Source: Fusarium oxysporum f. sp. lycopersici 4287 (lineage: Eukaryota > Ascomycota > Sordariomycetes > Hypocreales > Nectriaceae). Taken from it: DNA of 64,000 nt. The notes under the pieces are model-generated. The model made no database searches and had not been told where the DNA came from. It saw only the letters and a list, made by a program, of their open reading frames with translations. Numbering within the stretch: the stretch's first letter is position 1; each line of letters begins with the position of its first letter. The stretch covers positions 1,271,073 through 1,335,072 of the forward strand of contig NC_030992.1 of assembly GCF_000149955.1 (NCBI RefSeq). The letters are read 5' to 3'. The translations under genes were made by a program, and so were the position numbers. Positions 22,135 through 32,676 of the stretch are shown here, in pieces.

Positions 22135-25100
22135 TCACAGCTCGTCATCATCATCGTCATCTGAGAGGAATATCGAGGTTCTTATACTCGACCCCTGAGC
22201 CTCCGTCTTGATCTTCTTCTCACCTTCCATCTTGGTGTCAACGGCCTCCATTTTTGTATTCTCTGTCTTCACCAAAGTATGTATGGTGTCATCCTTTTTG
22301 ATGTCTTCTTCTTTCAGGGTCAGCTTAGCATCCTTCTTCTCATCCTTGACCTCTTCTTTGGCATCGATGTCGTGCTTAGTGTCCACTTGAGCAGTATCTT
22401 TCACATCCTCCTCCTTGATGATGCCTTCTTGTATAAGCTTCGCAGCTCTCCTCTTATAAAAAGTGTCTAGACAATTTCTCCTTGCCTCTTGACTCCAACT
22501 CTCCACAACAAGTGCAAAGTCTGTTGCATTCGTGAAGCCAAACTCTCTGGCCATTTCGCAGAAATGTCGGAGCATGACTTCTTCAGGGGGATTGTACATG
22601 TTGTGTAGGCCGTCCCCTTGTTCGTCATCACTCTCCGCGAAAAGGGCGCTCTGTCCATCAACATCTCCAGATGAGTATGTTGTCATGACAGCCCGTCGTG
22701 AGAGTTGTTCCTCGACTTTGGACGTTCCAATCACCTCACTATTGTCGTGTGTATACTCGACACCCGCAGAAGTGAGGATCGCTTGGATCGCGTCGCTCTT
22801 TGGCTTTTTAGCCTTTTTGGATTCGATCATTCGTTGCTGGTTCTCTGCTGTGAGCAGAGTGGCAAGTTGGCTCATACCACCATCTTCAGCATCAGTTTCT
22901 TCATTCTTCACCACCGCAAGGTCCTCTCCATCTTTGGCCGCCTGCTCCATGTTGACATCCACAAGATGCACGCCCGCCTTTGCTTCGGCAATATTTGTCT
23001 TGTTCACAATTTCCTGCAATAAGCCACTATCGTTATGGTAGGTAAAGATGTTGGCAAGACCAAATATTTCACCCTTTCGATCAGTGTCCTGTTGGACACC
23101 CTTGAAGTAGCGACGTTCAGACGATGCAGTGTAGCCAATGTTTGCTTGCTGCTGTTTGTAAATCTGACGCGCGTACACAATCTCCTCGACTGTCCCGAGC
23201 GATATAAGACGGAAAACCTCAACATCGCGAGTTTGGCCGATACGATAGGCTCGATCCTGGGCTTGAAGGTCATAAGACGGATTCCAGTGAGGATCAACAA
23301 TAACAACTTTATTCGCAGATGTGATGTTGAGTCCCACGCCGCCAGCTTTGGTTGAAATGAGGAAGACAAACTGCGTCGGGTCGGAGTTGAATGTGTCAAC
23401 AACTTCCTGGCGCTGTTCATAACTCAAGGAGCCATCCAAATAGCTAACAGTGTAGCTCGTATTGGTGAATAGATGCTGGAGGATACGAAGAAGTCGCACA
23501 CTATGAGAGAAGACAAGGACCTTGTCTCCATTTGAGTGCCAGAATTTGAGCAACTTCTTCAGAACTTTCCATTTTCCACAAAACTCGGGATTAACAAGAT
23601 TCTTAATCCGATCCCGATTGTCGTAGACGTATTTCCAGTCTTCAGGCAAGCAAGTTCGAAGAGTGTTTAGATCTGACTCGTGTTTTCCCTCCAAGTCGGT
23701 GGTTTGTGGCACAAGGAGAGTAAGATGATTTGCCATCTTTTGCAGCACGATCATGCTGGGGAAAACAATGTTCTGCCAGCGTACGCCGCTAGAAAGGAGG
23801 CGATCACAGCACCATCCTCTCTTCTTGTCTCCACAGCAGGGCTCAGAAAGACTGCGAAGGGGATCGATGTCCGCGCTTTCCAAAAAGTTCTCGTATGCTT
23901 CCCTCTGGAGATCTGTAAGAGGACAGAAGACGACTCGGTCGGTTTTCTTGGGTAATTGCTTCGCTAAGATGCTCTTCATCCGCCGAAGGAAATACTGTGG
24001 TAGCAGATTGTGGACCAGTTTGTCAGCTGTTGTTCTTGCCAGGCTGAGCTGAGCTTTCGTTGCGTCGTGAGACTGGCCAACAGTCAGGGGCTTGGTGACT
24101 CTTTGTGTCCATTCTGCCAGAGTCCCGAAGTGTCCAGGGTTAGTCCAGTCCAGTAGTGTCCAGAGCTCTTCGTATCGGTTTTGGATCGCGGTACCAGTGA
24201 GGCCAAGACGACAAAGCGCATTGATCTCATTGAGAGCCTTGGTAGTTTCTGAGTATCTGTCTTTCAGCCGGTGACATTCGTCAGCAATCACTGCGTCCCA
24301 TTGAACCATGTTGATTGAGCTTCGGCTGTTCTTGTATGTGTCATAAGTGGTGATCATGATTTCAACTAGCCCTGCACGGGCAGTACTCAATGCGTCGTCT
24401 TTATGGGATCCGTGGAACAGGTCAGTATGCCACCAGCCCCAACGATCTAACTCGTTCTTCCAGTTCACAATGAGAGACCCGGGGCAAATAATCAATATTC
24501 TCGGATACCATCTGTGGGGATATTGGCGGATTTGTCTCAGCCGCTTGGCGTCACGCTCGTCGCCAGTCTTGCCAAATGCAACTGCTAGAAACGCAGCAAC
24601 TTGCACCGTCTTTCCGAGACCCATGTCATCTCCCAGGATACCACCTTCTTGGTAGACAAACTTTCTGTGCAGAAATGAGACGCCAGCAACTTGATAATCT
24701 CGAAGATACTGGGCGATCGACGCTGGGATGAGACCTGCTGATTGGGGCAGTTCAATATCTTTGTACGGTCGTGAAGGTTTTATGCCACTGCTTTCACTGA
24801 ACTTGGGTCGCTCTTCCAGCTCCCTGAGTCTTCTGGTTTCTTCGAAGTGAATCCCCGAATAATCAGGAGGTACCATAAGAGCATGATCGTGGTGAAGTTT
24901 CCTCTTAGTGTCAAACTTGCGCCGTCGCTCGATCAGATAATCAGGTAAACCTGCGAGCTCGTAATCATCTTTGGGTGTTTCATTCTCTGCATGTACATCA
25001 TCCCCTTTCTTTTTGCGAGTTGACTTTCGCCCACCACGACGCTTTTTGGGCTTTGCTGGTAGATCGTCTTCGTCTCCAGTCCACTCAACCTTCTCTTCAA

Positions 25101-25239
25101 TCTCAGTCTCGTGCTTCCTTTTCTGGGCAGACTTTGAAAAGGACGAGATGTTATCCTCAGACTCCGAAGCTGTGCCTTCATCGTCAGGTATTTCTATTAC
25201 ATCTGGTGGTGCTGGAGGCATATCGAAGAGTGAGGTCAA
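22135..25239 (-). CDS. Snf2/Rad54-type DNA-dependent ATPase, ERCC6L2-like
   Basis: One uninterrupted frame of 1034 residues. Residues 1-100 are acidic/basic and contain a Lys/Arg cluster (KPKKRRGGRKSTRKKK) that should act as a nuclear signal. The ATPase core follows: Q-type region LRDYQVAGVSFL, Walker A DDMGLGKT (204-211), Walker B ADECHRL (DECH at 320-323 in place of the usual DEAH), motif III LTGTAIQN, and in lobe 2 KVLVFSHSVR, STKAGGVGLNIT and the arginine-finger motif QDRAYRIGQTRDV. After the core come the ANIGYTASSERRYFKGVQ segment and a charged tail that ends in six aspartates. The arrangement fits the ERCC6L2/Rad26-related branch, which acts in transcription-linked repair and end joining. 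The branch assignment is inference; the Snf2 ATPase call is secure. Confidence 0.92.
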   Translation of the reverse strand: MTSLFDMPPAPPDVIEIPDDEGTASESEDNISSFSKSAQKRKHETEIEEKVEWTGDEDDLPAKPKKRRGGRKSTRKKKGDDVHAENETPKDDYELAGLPDYLIERRRKFDTKRKLHHDHALMVPPDYSGIHFEETRRLRELEERPKFSESSGIKPSRPYKDIELPQSAGLIPASIAQYLRDYQVAGVSFLHRKFVYQEGGILGDDMGLGKTVQVAAFLAVAFGKTGDERDAKRLRQIRQYPHRWYPRILIICPGSLIVNWKNELDRWGWWHTDLFHGSHKDDALSTARAGLVEIMITTYDTYKNSRSSINMVQWDAVIADECHRLKDRYSETTKALNEINALCRLGLTGTAIQNRYEELWTLLDWTNPGHFGTLAEWTQRVTKPLTVGQSHDATKAQLSLARTTADKLVHNLLPQYFLRRMKSILAKQLPKKTDRVVFCPLTDLQREAYENFLESADIDPLRSLSEPCCGDKKRGWCCDRLLSSGVRWQNIVFPSMIVLQKMANHLTLLVPQTTDLEGKHESDLNTLRTCLPEDWKYVYDNRDRIKNLVNPEFCGKWKVLKKLLKFWHSNGDKVLVFSHSVRLLRILQHLFTNTSYTVSYLDGSLSYEQRQEVVDTFNSDPTQFVFLISTKAGGVGLNITSANKVVIVDPHWNPSYDLQAQDRAYRIGQTRDVEVFRLISLGTVEEIVYARQIYKQQQANIGYTASSERRYFKGVQQDTDRKGEIFGLANIFTYHNDSGLLQEIVNKTNIAEAKAGVHLVDVNMEQAAKDGEDLAVVKNEETDAEDGGMSQLATLLTAENQQRMIESKKAKKPKSDAIQAILTSAGVEYTHDNSEVIGTSKVEEQLSRRAVMTTYSSGDVDGQSALFAESDDEQGDGLHNMYNPPEEVMLRHFCEMAREFGFTNATDFALVVESWSQEARRNCLDTFYKRRAAKLIQEGIIKEEDVKDTAQVDTKHDIDAKEEVKDEKKDAKLTLKEEDIKKDDTIHTLVKTENTKMEAVDTKMEGEKKIKTEAQGSSIRTSIFLSDDDDDDEL

Positions 25240-26364
25240 TGGTGAAGTACACGGTATGATGAACGCGTGGCGACGCGCTGTAGCGTCACAAGGAGCGAAA
25301 GCACGTGACTTTGTTCAAGCATTTAAGCATTATGTCATTTCTTAAGATAACCTCGATTGCCAAACCTCAGCCACGCTCTCAACAAACGATTTAGAATCGT
25401 ATGATGGAAGCAATCTCAATCGCAAAGTTAGATACGCGTATTCGCTATTCTAATTCTTGTCTTTTTGTGGGCAGTCAAAAAGCCCAAGCTGAAATATTAG
25501 CTCCACCCTTATTTCTAATTGAATCCATTGAACGCACAGCCACAGTGATCGCCCATGATGAACCCGCTCGACAATGCCAAATGATCCCGAGTCGGCAATC
25601 GTGAGTTTAGTGATCCTTTTCCCTTTCTTTCTGGGACTTGACAACGGGGCTACAAAAATCTCAATGTTATCAAAGTTCCAACACCAATGTAGGACAAGGC
25701 AAACACTGCCAAACATAACCAAGTTTGTACTTTGGTGCTACTGTTTTCATCTAATTAGTAGTTTGAGTTTGACGTGTCTTGAAAAGTGTCCGCCTATGGG
25801 TAGCGCATTTTCCGGCGAGAACAGGGGATCCATGTCACACACATCTGCCGATGCAAGTTTGTACAATGGGACGATGAATAGTCACTTGTTGTTTGCTTCA
25901 GCTTCATGTCACGGAGTGAATGTTGAGGTAACGGTGACATTGACGTGTTAAGGAATTGTTGGATTGACGGGTATCGAATTAATTACTAAAAAGCCCAGTG
26001 CATCTTTGCATTGAGAGCCAATCCAACATGCGCCTCCATCATGTCGTAACTAAACAAAGGAAAACAAGAAACTTGAATCGCGCCCATGCCAGTCGTAAAA
26101 ACCAGTATCCAGCGCCAAGCGCGGAACACCGGCGTAAGGTATCAAAGCGAGGAAAACAATCTGCGCAGCTCGTCACAGCGTCGTCGGTAGACAGCATGCG
26201 CCCGGATTGCTCGGCAGTCATTTGTGTCTTGGCCGTCAGACAAGGTGTCTCGTGGATAATGACAACCGATGGCTGACCAGTCTTGGGCGATTAGAAAGCG
26301 GGGCAGCCATCATTGAAGCGATCCGGGAAGCGCCGCAGAGCTGAGGTGCGAGGTGCGAAGAGGC
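25240..26364. other. Intergenic region, no gene seen
   Basis: 1.1 kb between the Snf2 gene start and the PMP3 stop. The frame at 25574-25951 lacks coding character. It contains the Snf2 promoter and the PMP3 3' UTR. Confidence 0.55.
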
Positions 26365-26776
26365 TTAGTACTTCAGAATGATGTACAGAGCGTGGATGAT
26401 ACCGGGGATGTAACCTGAAGCGGAACGTTAGTAAACTGCTGAGCAATGTGCGAAGGGACGGTCAAGGGATGGGTAAGCCCGAAACCGCGGAGGGGTCAAA
26501 TGCAGCTGGATATTGGAAGTTGGGATGAGAGACAAGAGGAACGTACCCAAGATGGTAAGGAGGATGTTGATGAAGAAGTCGGCACCGCAGCCACGCTCGA
26601 GGAAGACACCCACGGGAGGGAGGATGATGGCAAGGAGGATCTTGCAGATGTCGCTGTTAGAAGTGTCAGTACATGTAATCTTGTTGTTTGTTCACCCTAA
26701 CAGCGGATCGCTCGGGATGACGTCGCGAAGTCGAGTGTGGTTGAAGAGGTCGAGCTTACCTAGCAGTGAAAGGCAT
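26365..26776 (-). CDS. PMP3: Plasma membrane proteolipid 3 (Pmp3/Sna1)
   Basis: Three exons, 26776-26760 (17 nt only), 26653-26547 and 26414-26365, with introns of 106 and 132 nt. The joined product is exactly 57 residues: a short polar start MPFTASDICK, a first hydrophobic span (ILLAIILPPVGVFLERGC, with the UPF0057 signature) and a second span (FFINILLTILGYIPGIIHAL) ending in YIILKY. Pmp3 is a tiny two-span plasma-membrane protein that influences membrane potential and salt/cation tolerance. The gene is easily missed because the first exon is 17 nt and no single open frame covers it. A TATAAAA box lies at 26932-26938, 156 nt before the start. Confidence 0.96.
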
Positions 26777-26931
26777 GTTGTCGGTTGGGAAGGCGAGGTG
26801 TTACTCGGAAGGTGTGTATAGTAGGTAGTGGTTGGGGGTGAGAAGATAGGATAGCTTCGTTAGACAGAGTTTGTATGAGATGTTAGGAACTGGATCGTAG
26901 TCGAGAGGGAGATGGTTTGTCTTTTATACAA

Positions 26932-26938
26932 GGCTCCG
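26932..26938 (-). promoter_or_regulatory. TATA box of PMP3
   Basis: TATAAAA on the minus strand, 156 nt upstream of the PMP3 start codon. A consensus TATA box suits a highly expressed, stress-responsive gene. Confidence 0.55.
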
Positions 26939-29359
26939 TCACAAACGGGCGGGCCAAGGACGGGCATGGCATCACATCACTCATTACGGATACACACCCA
27001 TTCAATCTGAGAAGATAATCACTGCCAACCCAATTTCGTTCCGTAGCTTCCAACTTTCCCTGACCAAGTAACATCAAGCGTCCGCGCAACCTCAACTGCA
27101 CCTTTTTCCTAGGCACTACGTCATCGACTGACTGGGATGAGGCAAGCCATAGGGACGATGAAGAAGAACAGAGCGTGGGCCAAGCAAAATGTGCCCTGCT
27201 TTCTCTGTTCCCGCCTGACCTTGTACTTGGGCACATGAGTTTACAGGATTAGCAGTTGGGTGAGCCCGTCCGGAAAGAAAAAACAACGGGTTACCTCACA
27301 AATACCACAACAACAAATGCTACGCTGGACTGTATTATAGCCTCTAAACTGAGAAAATCCAATAGCCAGACGGTTCTAGAAATCCATATTTCTTGACATA
27401 TAAGTTTTGTATCAGTCTTGATCTGTATGTGCTTAACATACTACAGTGAGCAATGGTATAAGTGCGTTCGCTTTTCTTTCCATCACCCCGGCCAACTTGT
27501 CACGGAATTGACAAGGTTTCTCGGGCTACGTACGTCATGAGGCGAATGCCGCAGTGTGGCTGGGGCGAGCCTCAATCAATCACCAATTAGCGAAGTGATT
27601 GACGATGTGAAGAATTCGTTAATCGCGGTGGCTGAGTTATCGCAATCCTTCATTCTCGATGCCAAACTCAACCTCAAATCTCGATATAGATGTGTATCAT
27701 GTGCTGTGGCCACTCTGAGCCTCTCTGATATCGTAACTGACGGTTCATGGTTCGAGAATGGATGTTATGCAGTGTGCCTGACAAGCAAGATTACCTGACA
27801 TTCAATTGTCGTAATCAGCACGTTACTGGGCGACTACCACTAAAAGATGCCGAGTCTACCGACTCCCAAGCTCTTACAACAGGGTGAATTAAAAATGCCC
27901 TGCCGAAAAGGGAAACATGATTATTACTAAAATTTTCTTTGGTCATGCTCTGGGAATAAGCGCCTGAGTTGGCCTGCAGGTTCTAGATTAACCTGATTTT
28001 GACGTGGCTTGTCCTGGTCTCCGCTGGCTCAGCTTGGCTCTTGGCTGGTTAATCTCATGTTTCAGAAGATTCGAGCGCACGCGTCAGTGCCAAGCATGAA
28101 CTGAAGTTCCAAGCCCTCTATCACGGCCTCACCGGCACTTGCAGGTGGAGGGCCAAGAGAGGACGAGTCGCCAGCCCCATTTCGACAAGCCTGGCCCTCG
28201 CCTGTAATCTCTTCTCCCTTACAGTCTTTTCAAGGAAAGCGTCGCGATAAGGATGAGTCCGTCTCAAAGTCTAACTTTGGGTTATGATCTCAGAAGATGA
28301 TACGATGATATCAGTGTTAGCACATCAATAATCTGGGGTTGTAAAGTTTGGCCCCAGCTGTGCCGAACATGCAGGGTTGTGGAATACGGTTCGCCCAATG
28401 GCGATCAGTCCTAGGGGATTTTTGCACTGGGAGAAGCAAGCCGAGCCGTCACCGTTCTCTATCCAATGGCTCCTGTCAATGTAGGTAGTCAAGCGTCAGG
28501 ACGCCATTCGTCAGACCATTGAACTTGGTGCTGGAATTGCAAGTTCATCAGTTTTGAGACAATACCATCCTCTCATATGTTAGGTAACCTTTCAGCTATC
28601 AGTGTTTGTTCCACCAGTAATCTCTGAATATGGCCTTCTAAAGGCCGTTCAGCAAATGAACATGATGCCTTGACATACATCCAATTCGTCCAACCATGTA
28701 TACACCAATTACGTCTGAACCAAGGTAACTAGAACGACCGCCAAGGGCCAGTTGATTTGGAGATATTGAGGGAAAACTAGTACTTACGTATGCTGAGACT
28801 TGATCTGATAGTGTCATAACTCGATCGACTCCAGTGTAGTGCCAAGCATATCACAGGCCATCTATATTGGACGAGAAACCATGAACAGTACCTGAGTCAG
28901 CGAGCTAGCATAGTTTTTCAACAATGATATCAATATCCATAACCTAATTTCCGCAGTATGATGAGAATATGGAATACCTTGCTCTCAAACAAGATATTGA
29001 CAATGTATAGGGTATTTCACGTGCACTACCTCGTATCATCTCCAGAAGACGACATGGGGAGCATTACTCTTGAAACAGAGGCATGAAGGAAGACACCTTC
29101 GGCCAATGGCACAGCAAAGACGCATCTATTTATCATGACTACTAATTCTATTTCATCAGTGAAGCAGCGGCAAGCCAATGCAATGTATTCATTATTATGT
29201 ATTCTTATCGCTATGATAGTAGGCGATCTCATTATGTCAAACTTTTTGCCACGGTACATTACAATGTATCCACAGCCATAAATATCTCTGTAAATTCCAG
29301 TCCACCTGTCATACGGGCATCTTGGAATAGCACTAGTGTTCTCATCATGAACCAATGGC
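26939..29359. other. Gene-free region upstream of PMP3
   Basis: About 2.4 kb before the GPI11 stop codon. The frames at 27556-27798 and 29026-29358 have no recognisable content. No repeat or RNA gene signature (tRNA boxes, long T run) was noticed. Confidence 0.55.
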
Positions 29360-30185
29360 TCATTCCTCCTTGATTTCAGGAGTGACTTCCCAGCGCTTTC
29401 CAAAGAAAACGGTGCCCAAGATCTGAGATCCAACGATATATCCGATGTAAGCACCGACAACAATGGTGACGGGCCACTTCTGCCACTCGCGATCCCAATC
29501 GAGAGGAATAGGAACAGCTCCAAGCCAAGCCCCAACCACTGTTCCAATAAAACCGCCAAATGTCTGGTCAAATGGAGCTGATACACCAACGACAGCCTGG
29601 AGAGGCACGGGGTCGGAACCACGAACGTAGAAGACAGGATAAATCGCGAGGACGGCGATATGTGCGCAGCACAAGAATGTGTGAGTAACGTGTGTAAGGA
29701 ATGGCGCGCCAAAGAGGACAAGGAGGAGATGAAGAGCCGGTGTCAGGATTAGAGCTAGGAGCAATGAAATAACGGCGGTCTATACCATTGACATTAGTTT
29801 TGTGGCTTTCACGCACAACACATATACTTACAGGAATAGCCTTTGCCTCCCGTCCATCTGATTTCCTCTTCTCACCAGGACGAGGCTTCTTCGAAGAGCC
29901 CGAGGATCCCGCTGGTGGAAGACTCAGTATAAGATAGACAGCCTGAATGGCAGCAACAACTGGGAGGCCAGTCTGAAGAGTCGAGACGGGATCGGCCACC
30001 AGGGCATCGAAGCGCCAGTAGAACAGGCCAGCGAGCAAAAGCTGATGAGCGACTGATGCGGGCAAAGCGGCAGGAGAATTGACGAGCGGAATCGCGGGCA
30101 CGGCGGCCTTGGTCGCGGGTTGTTGGGCGGCGGGCCCGCTCTTGACAAGTGTTGTCGACATGGTGACGGGGTCGACAAGCGGCAT
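29360..30185 (-). CDS. GPI11: GPI-anchor biosynthesis protein Gpi11/PIG-F
   Basis: Exons 30185-29832 and 29779-29360, with intron 29780-29831 (GTAAGT...TATAG), encode 257 residues. It starts [15 protein letters not shown]; a second in-frame ATG eight codons on is the alternative start. Six or so hydrophobic spans are visible, among them [54 protein letters not shown] and the C-terminal [19 protein letters not shown]. The segment [22 protein letters not shown] is typical of PIG-F. Gpi11 is an ER membrane partner of the phosphoethanolamine transferases Gpi7/Gpi13 that complete the GPI glycan. A Lys/Arg/Ser loop ([16 protein letters not shown]) lies between spans 3 and 4. Confidence 0.92.
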
Positions 30186-31467
30186 TGACGAGAATTGTAA
30201 AAGGAGTGTGTACTGAGCAATTGCTCGTAGCTTGTCTCGTCGCGATCGCCAACAGGGTGGTTTAGCTTAGCTTGAGTTGACAGCTGTAGCTGGATACCAC
30301 ATCACGTTTTAGGTCACATGATGCTGAAAGCTGGCCAAATGTTCGGCTCCGAAATCTCTCTCCTCCGCGCCGTTGCCTCATGGTTTCACTCACAACACCA
30401 ACTGTGTGACTCCTTTGAGCTAGAATTCTCCGAAAGAGGCCTACCATCGGCACGGGAATGGACAGGGTAGACTAAGAATCAACGATTGAAGCGAATGGAC
30501 CAGAACCGGCATCGGCATCGGCGAGAGCCAGGGCAATCATGGCATGGTTATCATCATCTGGATCTCATGCGATCAAATCTGGGCTGTCCTGTCAATCTGG
30601 ACCAGAACCTAGAACGTGACTAGAAACGACATGGGCATATGCATTTTGGGGTAAGCATGAGAGCCTCGTGAGTGGCTGAACGAGTATCATATCATCGCAA
30701 ACCCTGGTAATATTCGCAATCCAGGCTCACGAATGCAACCACTTTCTCTTCGCCGTTCCCCGGAAACAGCGCAGGTCATTGCTTCCTTTGGGATCCAGAA
30801 ATTTTGAAATTCTTTTTGGGGATCCTTCAGAATCAGTCGATAACGACGAAGTGTTGACGGGAGAAACAGGGTGTTGGTAAGGGTGTGCCAATTGACCAAT
30901 CGCCAGCGTCACCGGTCCCCGCCGACCAAATCAGAATCGCACCACAACCGCACTCGACGCCCTAGAAATCGTGCCATGCACCTCTGGGCTGTTGTGCTGA
31001 CTGATAGTTTACGGTGAAACATGATTGGCCAGCCGTCAAAACACCCTCTAATACCCCAGGATCCAGGTCTCTACAGTGGCATGATGGTCGCCAAACCAGA
31101 TGAAATCTGACCACAATGGATGTATCCGGCTGCACGGGTTCTGGGAGGTCGCCGTTTGAAGGAATCCTTGACCAAATTTGTGATCTTTAGTGAAAAAGAT
31201 CGGCATCTCAATTCTGTATAAGAGGATGTCATCTACCGTTCCCAAAGATAGTCTCTTCTCTCATCATCAGCATCATCAGCATCATCAGCAGCATCAACAG
31301 AGCAATAACAACTCTCCACTCAACAAACATCTTCACCACTCAATTCAATTCTTTGAGTATGTTACTACTGGGTTTCCTCTAAGGATAACTTGAAATCGAT
31401 TCATCTCAAAAACAACTCAACTCAACCAACCACTTACACCAACCCGACTCCTTAAACTCAATCAAAC
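30186..31467. other. Divergent promoter region with a CAT-triplet tract
   Basis: 1.28 kb between GPI11 and the small mitochondrial gene. A CAT/CAG-type triplet tract occupies about 31263-31298, followed by a CA-rich leader up to the start codon at 31468. No gene is seen. Confidence 0.55.
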
Positions 31468-31781
31468 ATGTCTCCCATCGTTGTTCGATCTGCCGCCCGC
31501 GCTGTTCAGCGCCGCCAATTCTCTCTCCTCACTGCTATGAGAAACGCTGGCCGAGCCATGGAGTCTCACCCATTCGAGCGTCTTCCCATCACTCAGCAGC
31601 CCGCTAAGCCCGACTACGCCAAGATGTTCAAGCGAGTTGGAAGCCAAGCTCTCTTGTAAGTTGCTCTGTCACCCAAGACTTTGCCAATATCAACTAACAA
31701 TCTCTCAGCTTCTTCCCTGGCTTCGCTGTCATCCTCGGCTGGCCCCTCGCTGCCCAGTATGCCTTCGACGGTAGACTGTAA
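31468..31781 (+). CDS. Small mitochondrial single-span membrane protein, unknown
   Basis: Two exons (31468-31655, 31709-31781) with a 53-nt intron (GTAAGT, branch ACTAAC, TCAG) give 86 residues. Residues 1-30 are an arginine-rich, acid-free presequence (MSPIVVRSAARAVQRRQFS...AMRNAGRAM). The middle is Pro-rich (LPITQQPAKPDYAKMF), and a single C-terminal hydrophobic span (ALLFFFPGFAVILGWPLAAQ) ends in YAFDGRL. Size and layout resemble small accessory subunits of respiratory-chain complexes or ATP synthase, but I cannot match it to a named subunit. The strong splice signals and CT/CA-rich leader make it a confident gene. Confidence 0.8.
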
Positions 31782-32566
31782 AGGATAGATATACAGAAAC
31801 ACCCAATCTGTTGGATAGACTTCGACTGAGCAAGACTCGACGGTACCACTACTCGATAAACACATGCACGCATGGATACCTGGATATTGGGACCAATTGT
31901 TGTGACAATGCACAGTCACTTGTACATAGCATGGAAAGGCGTTGAGGTGCATTGCAGGAAGGGTGCTTAAAGCAACCCATCTACGACTACATATGATAAA
32001 TTTCTAGAACTATATAATTCCATATGTTATAACTTCAAAGCTTCTTTCTCTTGTGATTACTGTACATTACCTCCAATATTCGCTTTTCATCCTAAACGCC
32101 CCGCTTGATATTCAGGTTACATCACATACACTAATCATACCCAGGCATCAACGATATGGGGTACTTTAGCGATCGCTATCCTTGAGAGCTCTATCTTACA
32201 ATGAAATGACTCCCTGGCAATATCTCATGAACCTTCCAAATACGCCGAGTTATACTCCGAATTATACTCCTCAACAGATTTATCACATGACCGCTTCTAC
32301 ACATTCTTTGAACCTGTCAGCCGTCCTACAATAAAAGCAGCTACTAGAAGACTAGGTACGCCGACGCCGACACTGATACCAACTCCTCTATTTCTTCGAT
32401 TCTCTTCGACTTTCCCCACTATCCTATATTACGATGCGTTTCAAGATATGGCACCACGTCATTGTCCATAACTATCACGTGTTGGGGTTGGTCCATCGAA
32501 TATTCCTGGTTTCATAGAACTAGTCTCTTCAGACATCGCACGGTTCTCAATGCTGTCTCTGATATA
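31782..32566. other. Convergent 3' regions
   Basis: About 0.8 kb downstream of the small mitochondrial gene. No gene is seen. It ends at a degenerate repeat element that abuts the ATG7 stop codon. Confidence 0.55.
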
Positions 32567-32676
32567 GGCAAGAAAACTTCTAAATTCTATCCTAAGTAAC
32601 AAAAACATTTAGGTAAACTTAGTAAACTTAGGCAAATTTAGTATAGACTTAGTAGACCTTCAGACTAGTATATACT
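32567..32676. repeat. Degenerate copy of the small palindromic element (copy A)
   Basis: From GGCAAGAAAACTT onward this AT-rich stretch aligns with the left half of the element at 35484-35614: both have the order CAAGAAAACTT, CTAAGT, ATTTAGG, AGACTTAG, CAGA/ATCAG. Most differences are C/T or G/A transitions. The middle is expanded by near-repeats of TAAACTTAG. The right terminal repeat is not recognisable, and the copy runs up to the ATG7 stop codon at 32677. The limits are approximate. Confidence 0.6.

Noticed and set aside
26939..29359. Possible hidden gene or repeat in the 2.4 kb before PMP3
   Set aside because: No frame with splice-supported extension, no inverted or tandem repeats and no tRNA boxes were found on reading both strands.
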